Of a stretch of DNA of 64,000 nt, positions 33,464 to 41,719 are shown piece after piece; the stretch's first letter is position 1; the number at the start of each line of letters is the position of its first letter. The translations under genes and the position numbers were made by a program. The notes beneath the pieces were generated by a model. That model was not told where the DNA came from. It saw only the letters and a program-made list of their open reading frames with translations, and did no database searches. Location: assembly GCA_048262455.1 (NCBI GenBank), contig JBLXFD010000009.1, positions 1 through 64,000 on the forward strand. The letters run 5' to 3'. The stretch comes from Psychromarinibacter sp048262455. Lineage in GTDB: Bacteria > Pseudomonadota > Alphaproteobacteria > Rhodobacterales > Rhodobacteraceae.

Positions 33464-34722
33464 TCAGCCGATCAGGATGGCGCGGAAGTCGTTGACGTTG
33501 GTCAGGGTGGGGCCGGTGATCACCTGGTCGCCGATGGCGGCGAAGAAGCTGTGGGCGTCGTTGCGGGCGAGGGCCTGGTCCGGGTCCGCGCCGGCGGCGC
33601 GGGCGCGCTTGAGGGNNNNNNNNNNNNNNNNNCGACCCGGCCGCCCGCCTCCGCGGCGGCCCCGCCGACGCCGTCGGTGTCGCAAGCGATGGCGTGGATG
33701 CCGGGCGCGCCGTCCAGCGCCAGGGCGAGGGCGAGAGCGTATTCGGCGTTCGGCCCGCCCACCCCGTCGCCGCGGCGGGTGACCGTCAGCTCGCCGCCCG
33801 AGAGCAGCAGCAGCGGCGGCGCGCCGGGGGTGCGGGCGCGGGCGATGTCCAGCGCCTGTGCCGCCTGCGCCGCGGCGACCTCGCGCGCCTCGCCTTCTAG
33901 GTCGTGGCCCAGCAGGCGTACCTCGCAGCCCTTGGCGCGGGCCAGGTCCGCCGCGGCCTCCAGCGATTGCGAGGGGGCGGCGTAGATCACGTTCTTCACC
34001 CTGGACAGGCGCGGATCCTGCGGCGGGATCACCTTGGTGGGCCGGTCCAGCGCGGCGCTGACGCTGGCGGGCACCTCGATGTTCCAGCGCGCTAGGATGG
34101 CGCGGGCGTCGGCGGGGGTGGTCGCGTCGCCCACGGTGGGGCCGGAGCCGATGAAGGCCGGGTCGTCCGAGGGCACGTCGGAGATCATCAGCGCCAGCAT
34201 CCGCGCCGGGTGCGCGGCGGCGGCAAGCTGGCCGCCCTTGACCCGGCTGAGGTGCTTGCGGACCGTATTCATCCGGTCGATCGGTGCGCCCGAGGCCAGC
34301 AAGGCGGCGTTCACCGCGCGCTTTTCCTCCAGCGTCACGGCCTCGGCCGGGCTGACCAGCAGCGCCGAGGCGCCGCCGGAGATCAGCGCCAGCACGAAGT
34401 CGCCCTCGCCCAGCCCCTCCAGCAGCGACAGCATCCGCGCGGTGGCCGCGGCGCCGGCGGCGTCGGGCACCGGGTGCGCGGCCTCCACGATCTCAATACC
34501 CGCGCAGGGGCGGGCGTAGCCGTAGCGGGTGATCACCAGCCCCTCGCAGGGGCCCCAGGCGGCCTCCACCGCCTCGGCCATGCGGGCCGAGGCCTTGCCG
34601 GCGCCGATCACCAGCACCCGGCCCGCGGGACGCTCCGGCAGGTGGGCGGCGAGCGAGGCCATGGGGTCGGCCACCTCGACCGCGCGGTCGAACAGGCGGC
34701 GCAGCAGGTCCGGCGCCTGCAT
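33464..34722 (-). CDS. glycerate 2-kinase (MOFRL family), interrupted by an assembly gap
   Basis: The N-terminal portion shows ITRYGYARP, EAAHPVPD, LISGGASALLVSP, DVPSDDPAFIGSGPT and GGELTVTRRGDGVGGPNAEYALA, the glycerate-kinase/MOFRL signature, ending in DTDGVGG. The last about 50 residues (DPDQALARNDAHSFF...TGPTLTNVNDFRAILIG) lie in a different frame on the far side of 17 Ns (33616-33632). Since 17 is not a multiple of three and the family sequence is continuous there, the break is most likely an artefact. It phosphorylates glycerate to 2-phosphoglycerate. The start overlaps the dehydratase stop by one base. Confidence 0.85.
33616..33632. other. assembly gap (17 N)
   Basis: Seventeen undefined bases inside the glycerate kinase gene. 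Flanking codons would rejoin in frame if the true length were a multiple of three. Confidence 0.95.
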
Positions 34723-35639
34723 CACTTGCCCCAGCGCAGGGCCAGCACGTCGAGGTCCCGCGCCAGCGACAGCAGCCGGTCCTTGGTGCGCTGGCTCATG
34801 GGCCGCAGCGGGTGGCGCACGTGGTCCGAGCCGATCACCCCGCCCTCCATGTAGACGGTCTTGCAGGCGCGCAGGCCGCACTGGCGGTTCTCGTGGTTGA
34901 TCAGCGGCAGGCAGCGGGTCCACTGCGCCAGTGCCGCGTCCTTGTCGCCGGCGAGGTAGTCGGTGATGATCGGGCGGATCCGGTCCACCTGCAGGCCCGA
35001 GGTCATGCTGGCGGTGGCACCGGCGTCGAGGTCGGCCAGCAGCGTCACCGCCTCTTCGCCGTCCCAGGGACCCAGGATGTCCTGCCCGCCCGCCTCGATC
35101 AGCGCGGCCAGCTTGTCGGCGGCGAAGGGGCACTCGATCTTGAAGTAGCGCACGTATTCCAGCTCCCGCGCCATGCGGGCCAGCAGCGGCACCGGCAGGT
35201 TGACCCCCGACAGCGGCGCGTCCTGTACCATCACCGGGATGCGGGCGGCGTCGTTGACGGCCTGGAAATGCTCGAACACCCCCTCCTCGTCCGCCTTCAG
35301 CGCGGCGCCGTGGTAGGGCGGCATCATCATCACCATGTCGGCGCCCAGGTCCGCGGCGGCCTTGGCGCGTTCCACCGCGATGCCGGTGTAGAAGTGGCTG
35401 ACGGTGACGATCATCGGCACCCGGCCGGCGGCGTGCTCAAGGCTCAGGCGCATCAGGGTGGCGCGCTCGTCGTCGGACAGCAGGAACTGCTCGGAGTAGT
35501 TCGCGAGGATGCAGATCGCGTCGGCGCCCTGGTCGATCAGGCAGTCGATGACCCGGCGCATGCCCTCCTCGTCGACGCGGCCGTCGGCGTGGAAGGGCGT
35601 GGGGGCGACGGGTAGGATGCCGGTGAGTTTCTGGTCCAT
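34722..35639 (-). CDS. L-2-keto-3-deoxyarabonate dehydratase-like DHDPS-family enzyme
   Basis: 305 aa TIM-barrel class I aldolase/dehydratase. Instead of the GTTGE loop of DapA it has ILANYSEQFLLSDDER. The Schiff-base lysine is in RYFKIECP, and GPWDGEEAVTLLAD, LPLINHENRQ and the terminal LALRW closely resemble the Azospirillum L-2-keto-3-deoxyarabonate dehydratase as I remember it. That enzyme makes alpha-ketoglutarate semialdehyde in non-phosphorylative pentose breakdown. Start at 35639 with GAGGA ahead. Neighbouring aldose epimerase and glycerate kinase genes support a sugar-acid pathway. Confidence 0.78.
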   Translation of the reverse strand: MDQKLTGILPVAPTPFHADGRVDEEGMRRVIDCLIDQGADAICILANYSEQFLLSDDERATLMRLSLEHAAGRVPMIVTVSHFYTGIAVERAKAAADLGADMVMMMPPYHGAALKADEEGVFEHFQAVNDAARIPVMVQDAPLSGVNLPVPLLARMARELEYVRYFKIECPFAADKLAALIEAGGQDILGPWDGEEAVTLLADLDAGATASMTSGLQVDRIRPIITDYLAGDKDAALAQWTRCLPLINHENRQCGLRACKTVYMEGGVIGSDHVRHPLRPMSQRTKDRLLSLARDLDVLALRWGK

Positions 35640-35647
35640 GCGGGTCC

Positions 35648-36640
35648 TCAATCTGGGGTTTGGAAGGAAAAGCGGGTGACCTGCAGGTAGGCCTCGCCCG
35701 GGTCGATCCGGGCGGAGGGGAACAGCAGGCGGTTGGGCGCGTCGGGCCATGGCTGCGGCTCCAGCGCGATGCCGGCGTTGGCGCCGTGGGGGGCGCCGTG
35801 ATGGCCGGGCGCGGTGCCGCCGCCAAGCTGCGCGCCGGTATAGACCTGCAGCCCCGGCTCGGTGGTTTCCAGCACCAGTCGCAGCCCGTCGGCCTCCAGC
35901 CGGGCCACCGGGCGCAGCGGGCCGCGCGCCTCGGCGAGGCAGAAGTTGTGGTCCAGCTGCGGCGGCGGCGCGCGAGGGCGGCGCAAATCGAAAGCGGTGC
36001 CCTCCACCGGCTCGGGCCAGGTGGAGATCTTACGGTAGTCCACCGGCAGGTATCGGTCGGCGTCCACCTGCAGGCTGTGGCCAGACAGGTCAGGACGGCC
36101 GTCGAGGTTCCAGTAGCCGTGGAAGGCGGGGCCCAGCACCGCGGGCGCATCGGTGCTGCCGGTGATCTCCAGCCGCAGGGCGCCGTCCTGCTCCAGCGTA
36201 TAGGTGGCGCGCAGGGTGAGGTTGCCGGGGAAGCCGCCGCGCCCGGCAGGATGCTCCAGCGCCAGGGTGCAATGGTGGTCCGAGGCCGCTTCGATCCGCC
36301 AGTTCTGCTGGCCGAACCCCTCGGGTCCGCCGTGCAGCGTGGTGCGGCGGCCCTCGTTCGGCGTCAGCTGGTGCACCTTCCCGTCCAGCGAGAAGCGGGC
36401 GCCGGTGATGCGATTGGCCAGGGGGCCGACGATGGCGCCGAAGTAGCGCAGCTCGTCCAGGTAGGGCGGAAAATCGGGGCTGCCCAGCACCAGCGCGTGG
36501 CCGATACCGTCGCGGCGCAGGTCCTGCAGGCTGGCGCCCCAGGTCATCACCGCGGCGCGGGTGCCGCCGCGCGCCAGGCGCAGGCGCATCACGGCGCCGC
36601 CGTCCGGCGCGGTTCCGAAGTGTTCCGCTGCCCCCGTCAT
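35648..36640 (-). CDS. aldose 1-epimerase
   Basis: 330 aa galactose-mutarotase-like beta-sandwich. Visible features: VMTWGASLQDLRRDG, VGPLANRITGARFSLDG, the catalytic His in TTLHGGPEGFGQQNW and in FHGYWNLDG, and the base region ETTEPGLQVYTGAQLG. It equilibrates sugar anomers for the pathway of the neighbouring dehydratase. 8 bp separate it from that gene. Upstream is a 189-bp divergent region facing a MarR regulator. Confidence 0.9.
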   Translation of the reverse strand: MTGAAEHFGTAPDGGAVMRLRLARGGTRAAVMTWGASLQDLRRDGIGHALVLGSPDFPPYLDELRYFGAIVGPLANRITGARFSLDGKVHQLTPNEGRRTTLHGGPEGFGQQNWRIEAASDHHCTLALEHPAGRGGFPGNLTLRATYTLEQDGALRLEITGSTDAPAVLGPAFHGYWNLDGRPDLSGHSLQVDADRYLPVDYRKISTWPEPVEGTAFDLRRPRAPPPQLDHNFCLAEARGPLRPVARLEADGLRLVLETTEPGLQVYTGAQLGGGTAPGHHGAPHGANAGIALEPQPWPDAPNRLLFPSARIDPGEAYLQVTRFSFQTPD

Positions 36641-36829
36641 GTTTTCAGCGCCCCTGAGCCATCCTATGCGCTTATGGCGAAGCCGGGGGGGTTTTCAACC
36701 GTTTCGACGGAACTTCCCGCGCCGGGACCGAAATGAGGGGCCGTACTTCGGTTGCCGCAACGTCCTCCGATCATTGCTGGAACGGCCCGCCGGCTTGCAT
36801 ATAGTGGGCGCGGCAAGAGGGAGCGTGGC

Positions 36830-37306
36830 GTGAATCTACCGAATTGGCCGGAAGGCGAAGACGACATCCTGAACATCAGGTTCGTGCGCGGATCGCTCGC
36901 TATTGCCTGTACGCGGGGGCGCGAGGCGGTGGTCAGCCGGTTCCGCCCGATGCTGCACCGCGCCCAGCTGTCGGAACAGCAGTGGCGGGTGCTGCGGGTG
37001 CTGGACGACCTGGGGCCGCAGAGCGCGGCCGAGATCTGCCAGCAGTGCTGCATCCACAAGGTCAGCATGTCGCGCATCCTGCGCACGCTGGAGACCCGTG
37101 GCCTGCTGGAACGCTCCCCCAGCCCGACCGACGCCCGCGCGGTGGTGGTGCGGCTGTCGGACGAGGGGCGCGCGTTCCTCGACCCGCTGCTGCAGGAGGC
37201 CCGGGACCTGCATCGCAGCATCGCCGGCGACTTCGGCAAGGAACGCTACACCGAGCTGCTGCGCCTGCTGCGCGAGCTGGCCGAGATCAACGAGCGGCGG
37301 ACGTAG
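36830..37306 (+). CDS. MarR family transcriptional regulator
   Basis: 158 aa. Winged helix of the MarR/HpaR type: LSEQQWRVLRVLDDLGPQSAAEICQ is followed by SMSRILRTLETRGLLERSPSPTDARAVVVRLSDEGR. The start is a GTG at 36830 (MNLPNWPEG). It is divergent from the aldose epimerase gene and converges with the DSD1 gene with only 3 bp between stops. A TATAGT element lies about 25 bp upstream. The target operon could be either neighbour. Confidence 0.88.
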   Translation: MNLPNWPEGEDDILNIRFVRGSLAIACTRGREAVVSRFRPMLHRAQLSEQQWRVLRVLDDLGPQSAAEICQQCCIHKVSMSRILRTLETRGLLERSPSPTDARAVVVRLSDEGRAFLDPLLQEARDLHRSIAGDFGKERYTELLRLLRELAEINERRT

Positions 37307-37309
37307 CCG

Positions 37310-38371
37310 CTAGCCCAGCTTCCCGCGCGAGGTGATGTCGGCCACCTCCTCCACTTTGTCGCCACGCACGAGGTGCACGCGGTCGAACAGGTTGGTGACC
37401 ACGCAGGCGTGGTTGGGGATCACCCGAACGGTCTCTCCGATCTCGGGCTTGCGGGTGCAGGCGGACAGGTCCACCACCCCGTGCTCCTCCGACAGGACGG
37501 TGATCACCGCCTCGGGGTAATCCACCAGGTGCCCGTGCCCCTGCGCCGGCTCGGGGGCCCGGTCGGCGGCCAGCGCCTTGGACCCCGCGTCCAGCACCGC
37601 GCGGGTGTCGGTGGGGCGGCTGATGACCGTCGCTTTCACCGTCAGCGCGCAGTCCTCCAGCGTGCCGTGGCCCAGCGCCACCTGCATCCGGTCGCTGTAG
37701 ATGTAGGTGCCGGGGCGATACTCGGTGGTGGCGCCGCCCTCGGCCGCGCGCATCAGGTCGGGGGTGCCGCCGGAGGAGATCACCGGGCAGTCCAGCCCCG
37801 CCGCCTGCACCGCGTCGCGGGCCCGCACCAGCCAGGCGTCGGCCTCGCGCACGCCGCCCTTCGGCGGATAGGTCATCAGCCCGCCGAACCGCAGCCCCGG
37901 CGCCGCGTCGATCTCGCGCGCCAGTGCCACCGCCGCCTCGGGCGTCTGCACGCCGCAGCGCCCGGCGCCGGTGTCGCATTCCACCAGCACCGTCAGCGGC
38001 GCCCCGGCCTCGAACCGCGCGGCATAGCCCGCCACCGTCCGCGCGCTGTCGGCGGTCACCGCCAGCCGCACCCGGCCGTTCAGCGCCGCCAGACGGTCCA
38101 GCTTGGCCGCGCCGAGGATGTTGTAGGGCAGGAAGATGTCCGTCATGCCGCCGTCGGCCATCGCCTCGGCCTCGCCCAGCTTCTGGCAGCAGACCCCGAT
38201 CGCCCCCAGCGCCATCTGCCGCGCCGCCATCTGCGGCAGCTTGTGGGTCTTCACGTGGGGGCGCAGCCGCAGCCCGTTCTCGTCGGCATAGGCCTGGGCA
38301 CGCGCCAGGTTCGCCTCGACCCGGTCGAGGTCGATCAGCACGGCGGGGGTGTCTATGTCGTCGATGTGCAT
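37310..38371 (-). CDS. DSD1-family PLP enzyme (D-serine dehydratase / D-threonine aldolase-like)
   Basis: 353 aa, alanine-racemase-type N-terminal barrel with RPHVKTHK (PLP lysine region, about residues 38-44) and DTGAGRCG, and a C-terminal metal site. The metal motif reads NHAC with H321 and C323. In characterised members His-x-Cys is seen in zinc D-serine dehydratases, while D-threonine aldolases have His-x-Asp. The activity is thus predicted as D-serine to pyruvate and ammonia via 2-aminoacrylate. It faces ridA across 116 bp; RidA destroys exactly this intermediate. Confidence 0.82.
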   Translation of the reverse strand: MHIDDIDTPAVLIDLDRVEANLARAQAYADENGLRLRPHVKTHKLPQMAARQMALGAIGVCCQKLGEAEAMADGGMTDIFLPYNILGAAKLDRLAALNGRVRLAVTADSARTVAGYAARFEAGAPLTVLVECDTGAGRCGVQTPEAAVALAREIDAAPGLRFGGLMTYPPKGGVREADAWLVRARDAVQAAGLDCPVISSGGTPDLMRAAEGGATTEYRPGTYIYSDRMQVALGHGTLEDCALTVKATVISRPTDTRAVLDAGSKALAADRAPEPAQGHGHLVDYPEAVITVLSEEHGVVDLSACTRKPEIGETVRVIPNHACVVTNLFDRVHLVRGDKVEEVADITSRGKLG

Positions 38372-38487
38372 GGGTGGGCTCCCTCGGGGTTCGCGCACAC
38401 TATGCACGCCGGCGTGCGGGCCGCCACCCCTTGGCCTTTGCCCCTGCTTGCGGTCATAGTCGCCGCGAATCAACAAGGAGAGCATTC

Positions 38488-38853
38488 ATGACCCGCGAAC
38501 ACTTCGGCCAGTCCCACGTCCCCCTGTCCCCTGCCGTGCGCGCCGGCGACTTCGTCTTCGTCTCGGGCCAGGTGCCGGTGGGCGAGGACGGCAAGGTGGT
38601 CTCCGGCGGCGTCGGCGCCGAGACGCGGCAGGTGCTGGCCAACGTGAAGAAGTGCCTGCAGATGGCCGGGTGCGATCTGTCGGACGTGGTCAAGACCACC
38701 GTCTGGCTGCGCGACCGCGACGACTTCAAGGCCTTCAACGAGGCCTACGGCGAATCCTTCCCCAGCAATCCCCCGGCCCGTTCCACCGCCGAAAGCCGGC
38801 TGATGATCGACATCGCCGTCGAGATCGAGGCGGTGGCCTACAAGCCGCTGTGA
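38488..38853 (+). CDS. RidA family enamine/imine deaminase
   Basis: 121 aa. Typical YjgF/RidA features: VPLSPAVRAGDFVFVSGQVPVGEDGKVV, a central helix LANVKKCLQMAGCDLSDVVKTTVWL, the substrate-binding arginine in PPARSTAES and the glutamate in EIEAVAYK. It hydrolyses reactive 2-aminoacrylate or related imines. AAGGAG precedes the ATG. It is followed after 4 bp by the amidase gene, so it probably belongs to the same operon and protects against enamines from the PLP enzymes nearby. Confidence 0.9.
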   Translation: MTREHFGQSHVPLSPAVRAGDFVFVSGQVPVGEDGKVVSGGVGAETRQVLANVKKCLQMAGCDLSDVVKTTVWLRDRDDFKAFNEAYGESFPSNPPARSTAESRLMIDIAVEIEAVAYKPL

Positions 38854-38857
38854 CCCG

Positions 38858-40285
38858 GTGAACGGCATCGACACGCTCTACCGCGACAGCGACGCGGTAG
38901 AGCTGGCCTCTCTCGTCGCGCGCGGCGAGGTGACGCCGGCGGAGCTAGTGGAAGCCGGGGTGCGCGCCATCGAGGCGATGAACCCGGCGCTGAACGCGGT
39001 GGTGCACCGGCTTTACGACATGGGCCGCGCGGGGGCGGCAGAGGTGGTGCCGGGCAGCAGCCCGCTGGCCGGGGTGCCCTTCCTGCTGAAGGAACTGGCC
39101 TCGTCCTGGCAGGGCGCGCCGCTTACCAACGGCTCGCGCTACCTGAAGGACCAGGTGGCCACCGGCGACAGCGAGATCAGCGCCCGGCTGCGCCGCGCGG
39201 GCCTGCTGCTGCTGGGCAAGAGCAACGCGCCGGAAAACGGCTGGTCGATCTCGACCGAGCCGGTGCTGTACGGACCCACCGTGAACCCCTGGGACGCCTC
39301 GGTCACCGCCGGCGGCTCCTCCGGCGGGTCGGCGGCCGCGGTAGCCTCGGGGATGGTGCCCGTGGCCGAGGCCAGCGACGGCGCGGGGTCGATCCGGGTG
39401 CCGGCCTCCTGCTGCGGGGTGGTGGGGCTGAAGCCCTCGCGCGGGCGGGTCACGCTGGCGCCCTTCGCGGATTACTGGGCCGGGGGCGCCTACTTCCTGT
39501 GCAACTCCCGCAGCCTGCGCGACACCGCCGCCTACCTTGATGCCGTGGCCGGGGCGCTGCCGGGCGATCCCTACTGGATCGCGCCGCCTCCCGCCCCCTT
39601 CCTGTCGCTGATGGACCGGCCCCCCGAGGGGCTGCGCGTGGCGCTGGTGACCACGCCGCCGGACGGCGGGCCGCTGGACCCGGAGATCCGCGCGCTGGTG
39701 GAACGCACGGGAAGGCTGCTGGAGGGGCTGGGCCACCATGTTGAGGCCCACGAGATGGCGCTGGACGCCGGTGCCGCCTGGCGCTGCTACACCGACATGA
39801 CCTGCGTCGAGACCGCTGCGATGTTCGACGCCATGGCGGAGGTGGTGGGCCACCCGGTCACCCCCGAAGAGGTCGAGCCCGTCACCTGGGCGATCATCGA
39901 ACGGGGCCGCGCCGCCTCCGCCACCGCCCACGCGGGCCGGGTCGAGCAGGTACGCCAGACCGGCCGCGCCATCGCGCAGGATCTGGACCCCTTCGACATC
40001 GTCGTCACCCCGACCCTGACCCAGCCGCCGCGCCCGGTGGGCTACTACGACATGCGCCTGACGGACCTCTACGCCTACAACGCGCTCTGGGGCGACAGCG
40101 TCTTCCAGTTCCCGTTCAACATCAGCGGCCATCCCGCGATCTCGCTGCCGCTGGGCGAGGCGCGGGGCCTGCCCGCCGGGGTGCAGCTGGTGGCCCGGCG
40201 CGGCGACGAGGCGCGGCTGCTGGCGCTTTCGGCGGTGCTGGAGCGCGAGATGCCCTGGTCCGGCCGCCGGCCGCCCCTGCCATGA
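38858..40285 (+). CDS. amidase signature family hydrolase
   Basis: 475 aa. Complete Ser-cisSer-Lys triad: K78 in LLKELA, cis-Ser154 in AGGSSGGSAAA and nucleophile S178 in GAGSIRVPAS, spaced as in known amidases. It splits an amide or carbamoyl bond; substrate unknown. GTG start 4 bp after the ridA stop, and its TGA overlaps the next gene's ATG, giving a ridA-amidase-SelA-like operon. Confidence 0.92.
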   Translation: MNGIDTLYRDSDAVELASLVARGEVTPAELVEAGVRAIEAMNPALNAVVHRLYDMGRAGAAEVVPGSSPLAGVPFLLKELASSWQGAPLTNGSRYLKDQVATGDSEISARLRRAGLLLLGKSNAPENGWSISTEPVLYGPTVNPWDASVTAGGSSGGSAAAVASGMVPVAEASDGAGSIRVPASCCGVVGLKPSRGRVTLAPFADYWAGGAYFLCNSRSLRDTAAYLDAVAGALPGDPYWIAPPPAPFLSLMDRPPEGLRVALVTTPPDGGPLDPEIRALVERTGRLLEGLGHHVEAHEMALDAGAAWRCYTDMTCVETAAMFDAMAEVVGHPVTPEEVEPVTWAIIERGRAASATAHAGRVEQVRQTGRAIAQDLDPFDIVVTPTLTQPPRPVGYYDMRLTDLYAYNALWGDSVFQFPFNISGHPAISLPLGEARGLPAGVQLVARRGDEARLLALSAVLEREMPWSGRRPPLP

Positions 40286-41454
40286 CCCAGCTGCCCGGCC
40301 GCATCGTCAACGCCGCCGGGACGCTGACCCGGCTGTCGGGCGCGCCGCTGGCCCCGGGCGTGGCCGAGGCGATGGCGCAGGCCGAGGCGCAGGCCGTGGA
40401 CATGGTGCAGCTGCACGCCCACGCCTCTGCGCGCATCGCCGCGGCCACGGGGGCGCAATCGGGGCTGGCCACCTGCGGCGCGGCGGCGGGGCTGCTGCTG
40501 GCCGCCGCCGCCTGTCTTGCCCGGGACGACGTGGGGCGGATGAACGCCTTGCCCCGCACCGGCCAGCTGCGCGACATCGTCATCGCCCGCGCCCACCGCA
40601 ACAGCTACGACCACGCGCTGCGCACCGCCGGGGCGCGGCTGGTGGAGGTGGGCCTGCCCGACCCCGCCGCCGGCGCCGGGGTTCGGGACGTCGAGCCGTG
40701 GGACTACGCCGCCGCCATCGGCCCGCGCACCGCCGCCATCCACTTCACCGCCCAGCCCGGCAATGCCGCGCTGCTGCCTCGGGTGGTCGAGGTGGCGCGG
40801 GAGGCCGGGGTGCCGGTGATCGTCGACGCCGCCGCCGAGCTGCCGCCCGCCTCGAACCTGAGACGCTTCATCGCCGAGGGGGCGGATCTGGTGGTCTTCT
40901 CCGGCGGCAAGATCATGGGCGGCCCGGCGGGCAGCGGGCTGCTGGCGGGGCGGCGGGACCTGGTGGCCTCGGCCGCGCTGCAGTGCCTGGACCTCGACCT
41001 GCCGCTGGAACACTTCTCGCCGCCGCCGGAGTTCATCGACCTGTCGCGGCTGCGGGGCCTGCCGCGCCACGGCGTCGGCCGCGCGGCGAAGCTGGGCAAG
41101 GGGGAACTGGCGGGGCTGCTGGCGGCGCTGGAACGGTTCGTCACGGAGCCCGACGCGGTGCGCCATGCGCGCTGGCTGGCGGTCTGCCGGGAGGTGGCCG
41201 ATGCGCTGCCGGGGCGCGGCGAGATCCTGAACGGGGAAGCCACCGACCGGGTGCCGCTGCTGCGCTTCGCTTTCGCCGATCCCGAGGCTGCCGAACGCGC
41301 CGACACCGCCCTGCGCGCCCGCCCCCTGCCGGTCCACCTGCGCCGCGACCCGAGTGACCCGGCCGGCCTGTTGGTGCACCCGGTCAGCCTGCGCCTGGCT
41401 GAACTGCCGCTGCTGATCGAGGCCCTGGGCGCAGCGCTCGCTTCAACGCCGTAG
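40282..41454 (+). CDS. SelA-like PLP enzyme (DgaE-type ammonia-lyase family)
   Basis: 390 aa fold-type I PLP enzyme. The PLP lysine K210 is in VVFSGGKIMGGPAGSG and the ring-binding aspartate D182 in VDAAAELPP, as in SelA and the DgaE ammonia lyases. It lacks the long tRNA-binding N-terminus of SelA, and no selB or selC is present here, so selenocysteine synthesis is very unlikely. It probably removes ammonia from an amino acid or amino-sugar acid. Start coupled to the amidase stop (ATGA). The TAG stop lies inside a REP-like palindrome. Confidence 0.82.
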   Translation: MTQLPGRIVNAAGTLTRLSGAPLAPGVAEAMAQAEAQAVDMVQLHAHASARIAAATGAQSGLATCGAAAGLLLAAAACLARDDVGRMNALPRTGQLRDIVIARAHRNSYDHALRTAGARLVEVGLPDPAAGAGVRDVEPWDYAAAIGPRTAAIHFTAQPGNAALLPRVVEVAREAGVPVIVDAAAELPPASNLRRFIAEGADLVVFSGGKIMGGPAGSGLLAGRRDLVASAALQCLDLDLPLEHFSPPPEFIDLSRLRGLPRHGVGRAAKLGKGELAGLLAALERFVTEPDAVRHARWLAVCREVADALPGRGEILNGEATDRVPLLRFAFADPEAAERADTALRARPLPVHLRRDPSDPAGLLVHPVSLRLAELPLLIEALGAALASTP

Positions 41455-41472
41455 GGCGGGCTTCAGCCCGCC
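41451..41472 (+). repeat. REP-like palindrome, unit 1
   Basis: GTAG followed by GGCGGGCT-TC-AGCCCGCC, a perfect 8-bp stem with a two-base loop. It overlaps the TAG stop codon of the SelA-like gene. It pairs in sequence with unit 2 at 41671 and is in the same orientation. This form recalls the widespread GTAGGG...REP units. Confidence 0.7.
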
Positions 41473-41670
41473 TCCACAGCGCAACGCAAGCCTGCCCGTG
41501 GGCTGGCGCTGCTGTCCATCGAGTTGTGCACATTATCCCAGCCAAGCCCGCACGCGGAACGAGCCTTGCCCTGCGGCCCCCAAAGCGCCAGCCCGCGGGA
41601 ACGGGCAGGCGCTCGCCCCCGCGCCTTCGGCTTGTTCGGGGGCTGTATCAGCGCTTCGTTCGTATGAGAT
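41473..41670. repeat. spacer between REP-like units with an internal inverted repeat
   Basis: No gene is seen. Imperfect complementary arms lie at about 41484-41510 (CCTGCCCGTGGGCTGGCG) and 41583-41611 (CGCCAGCCCGCGGGAACGGG), so the spacer can fold on itself. Together with the flanking units it forms a non-coding repeat island of about 240 bp. Confidence 0.5.
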
Positions 41671-41692
41671 GTAGGGCGGGGTTCACCCCGCC
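41671..41692 (+). repeat. REP-like palindrome, unit 2
   Basis: GTAG followed by GGCGGGGT-TC-ACCCCGCC, same layout as unit 1 with compensating base changes in both arms. The changes keep the stem perfect, which suggests selection for the hairpin. It ends 27 bp before the RpiR gene stop. Confidence 0.7.
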
Positions 41693-41719
41693 ATCGCGCA
41701 ACACCAGCCTCCCCCCGCC

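Noticed and set aside
33464..34722. Glycerate kinase pseudogene by frameshift
   Set aside because: The frame change coincides exactly with the run of Ns, and both sides are otherwise intact, so a gap artefact is more likely.
40282..41454. SelA (selenocysteine synthase)
   Set aside because: The protein has the SelA-type PLP site but is short at the N-terminus, and no selB, selC or selenoprotein is visible. It fits the DgaE-like group better.
41451..41692. CRISPR array
   Set aside because: Only two palindromic units, 220 bp apart, with unequal sequence and no cas genes; REP-like repeats explain them.
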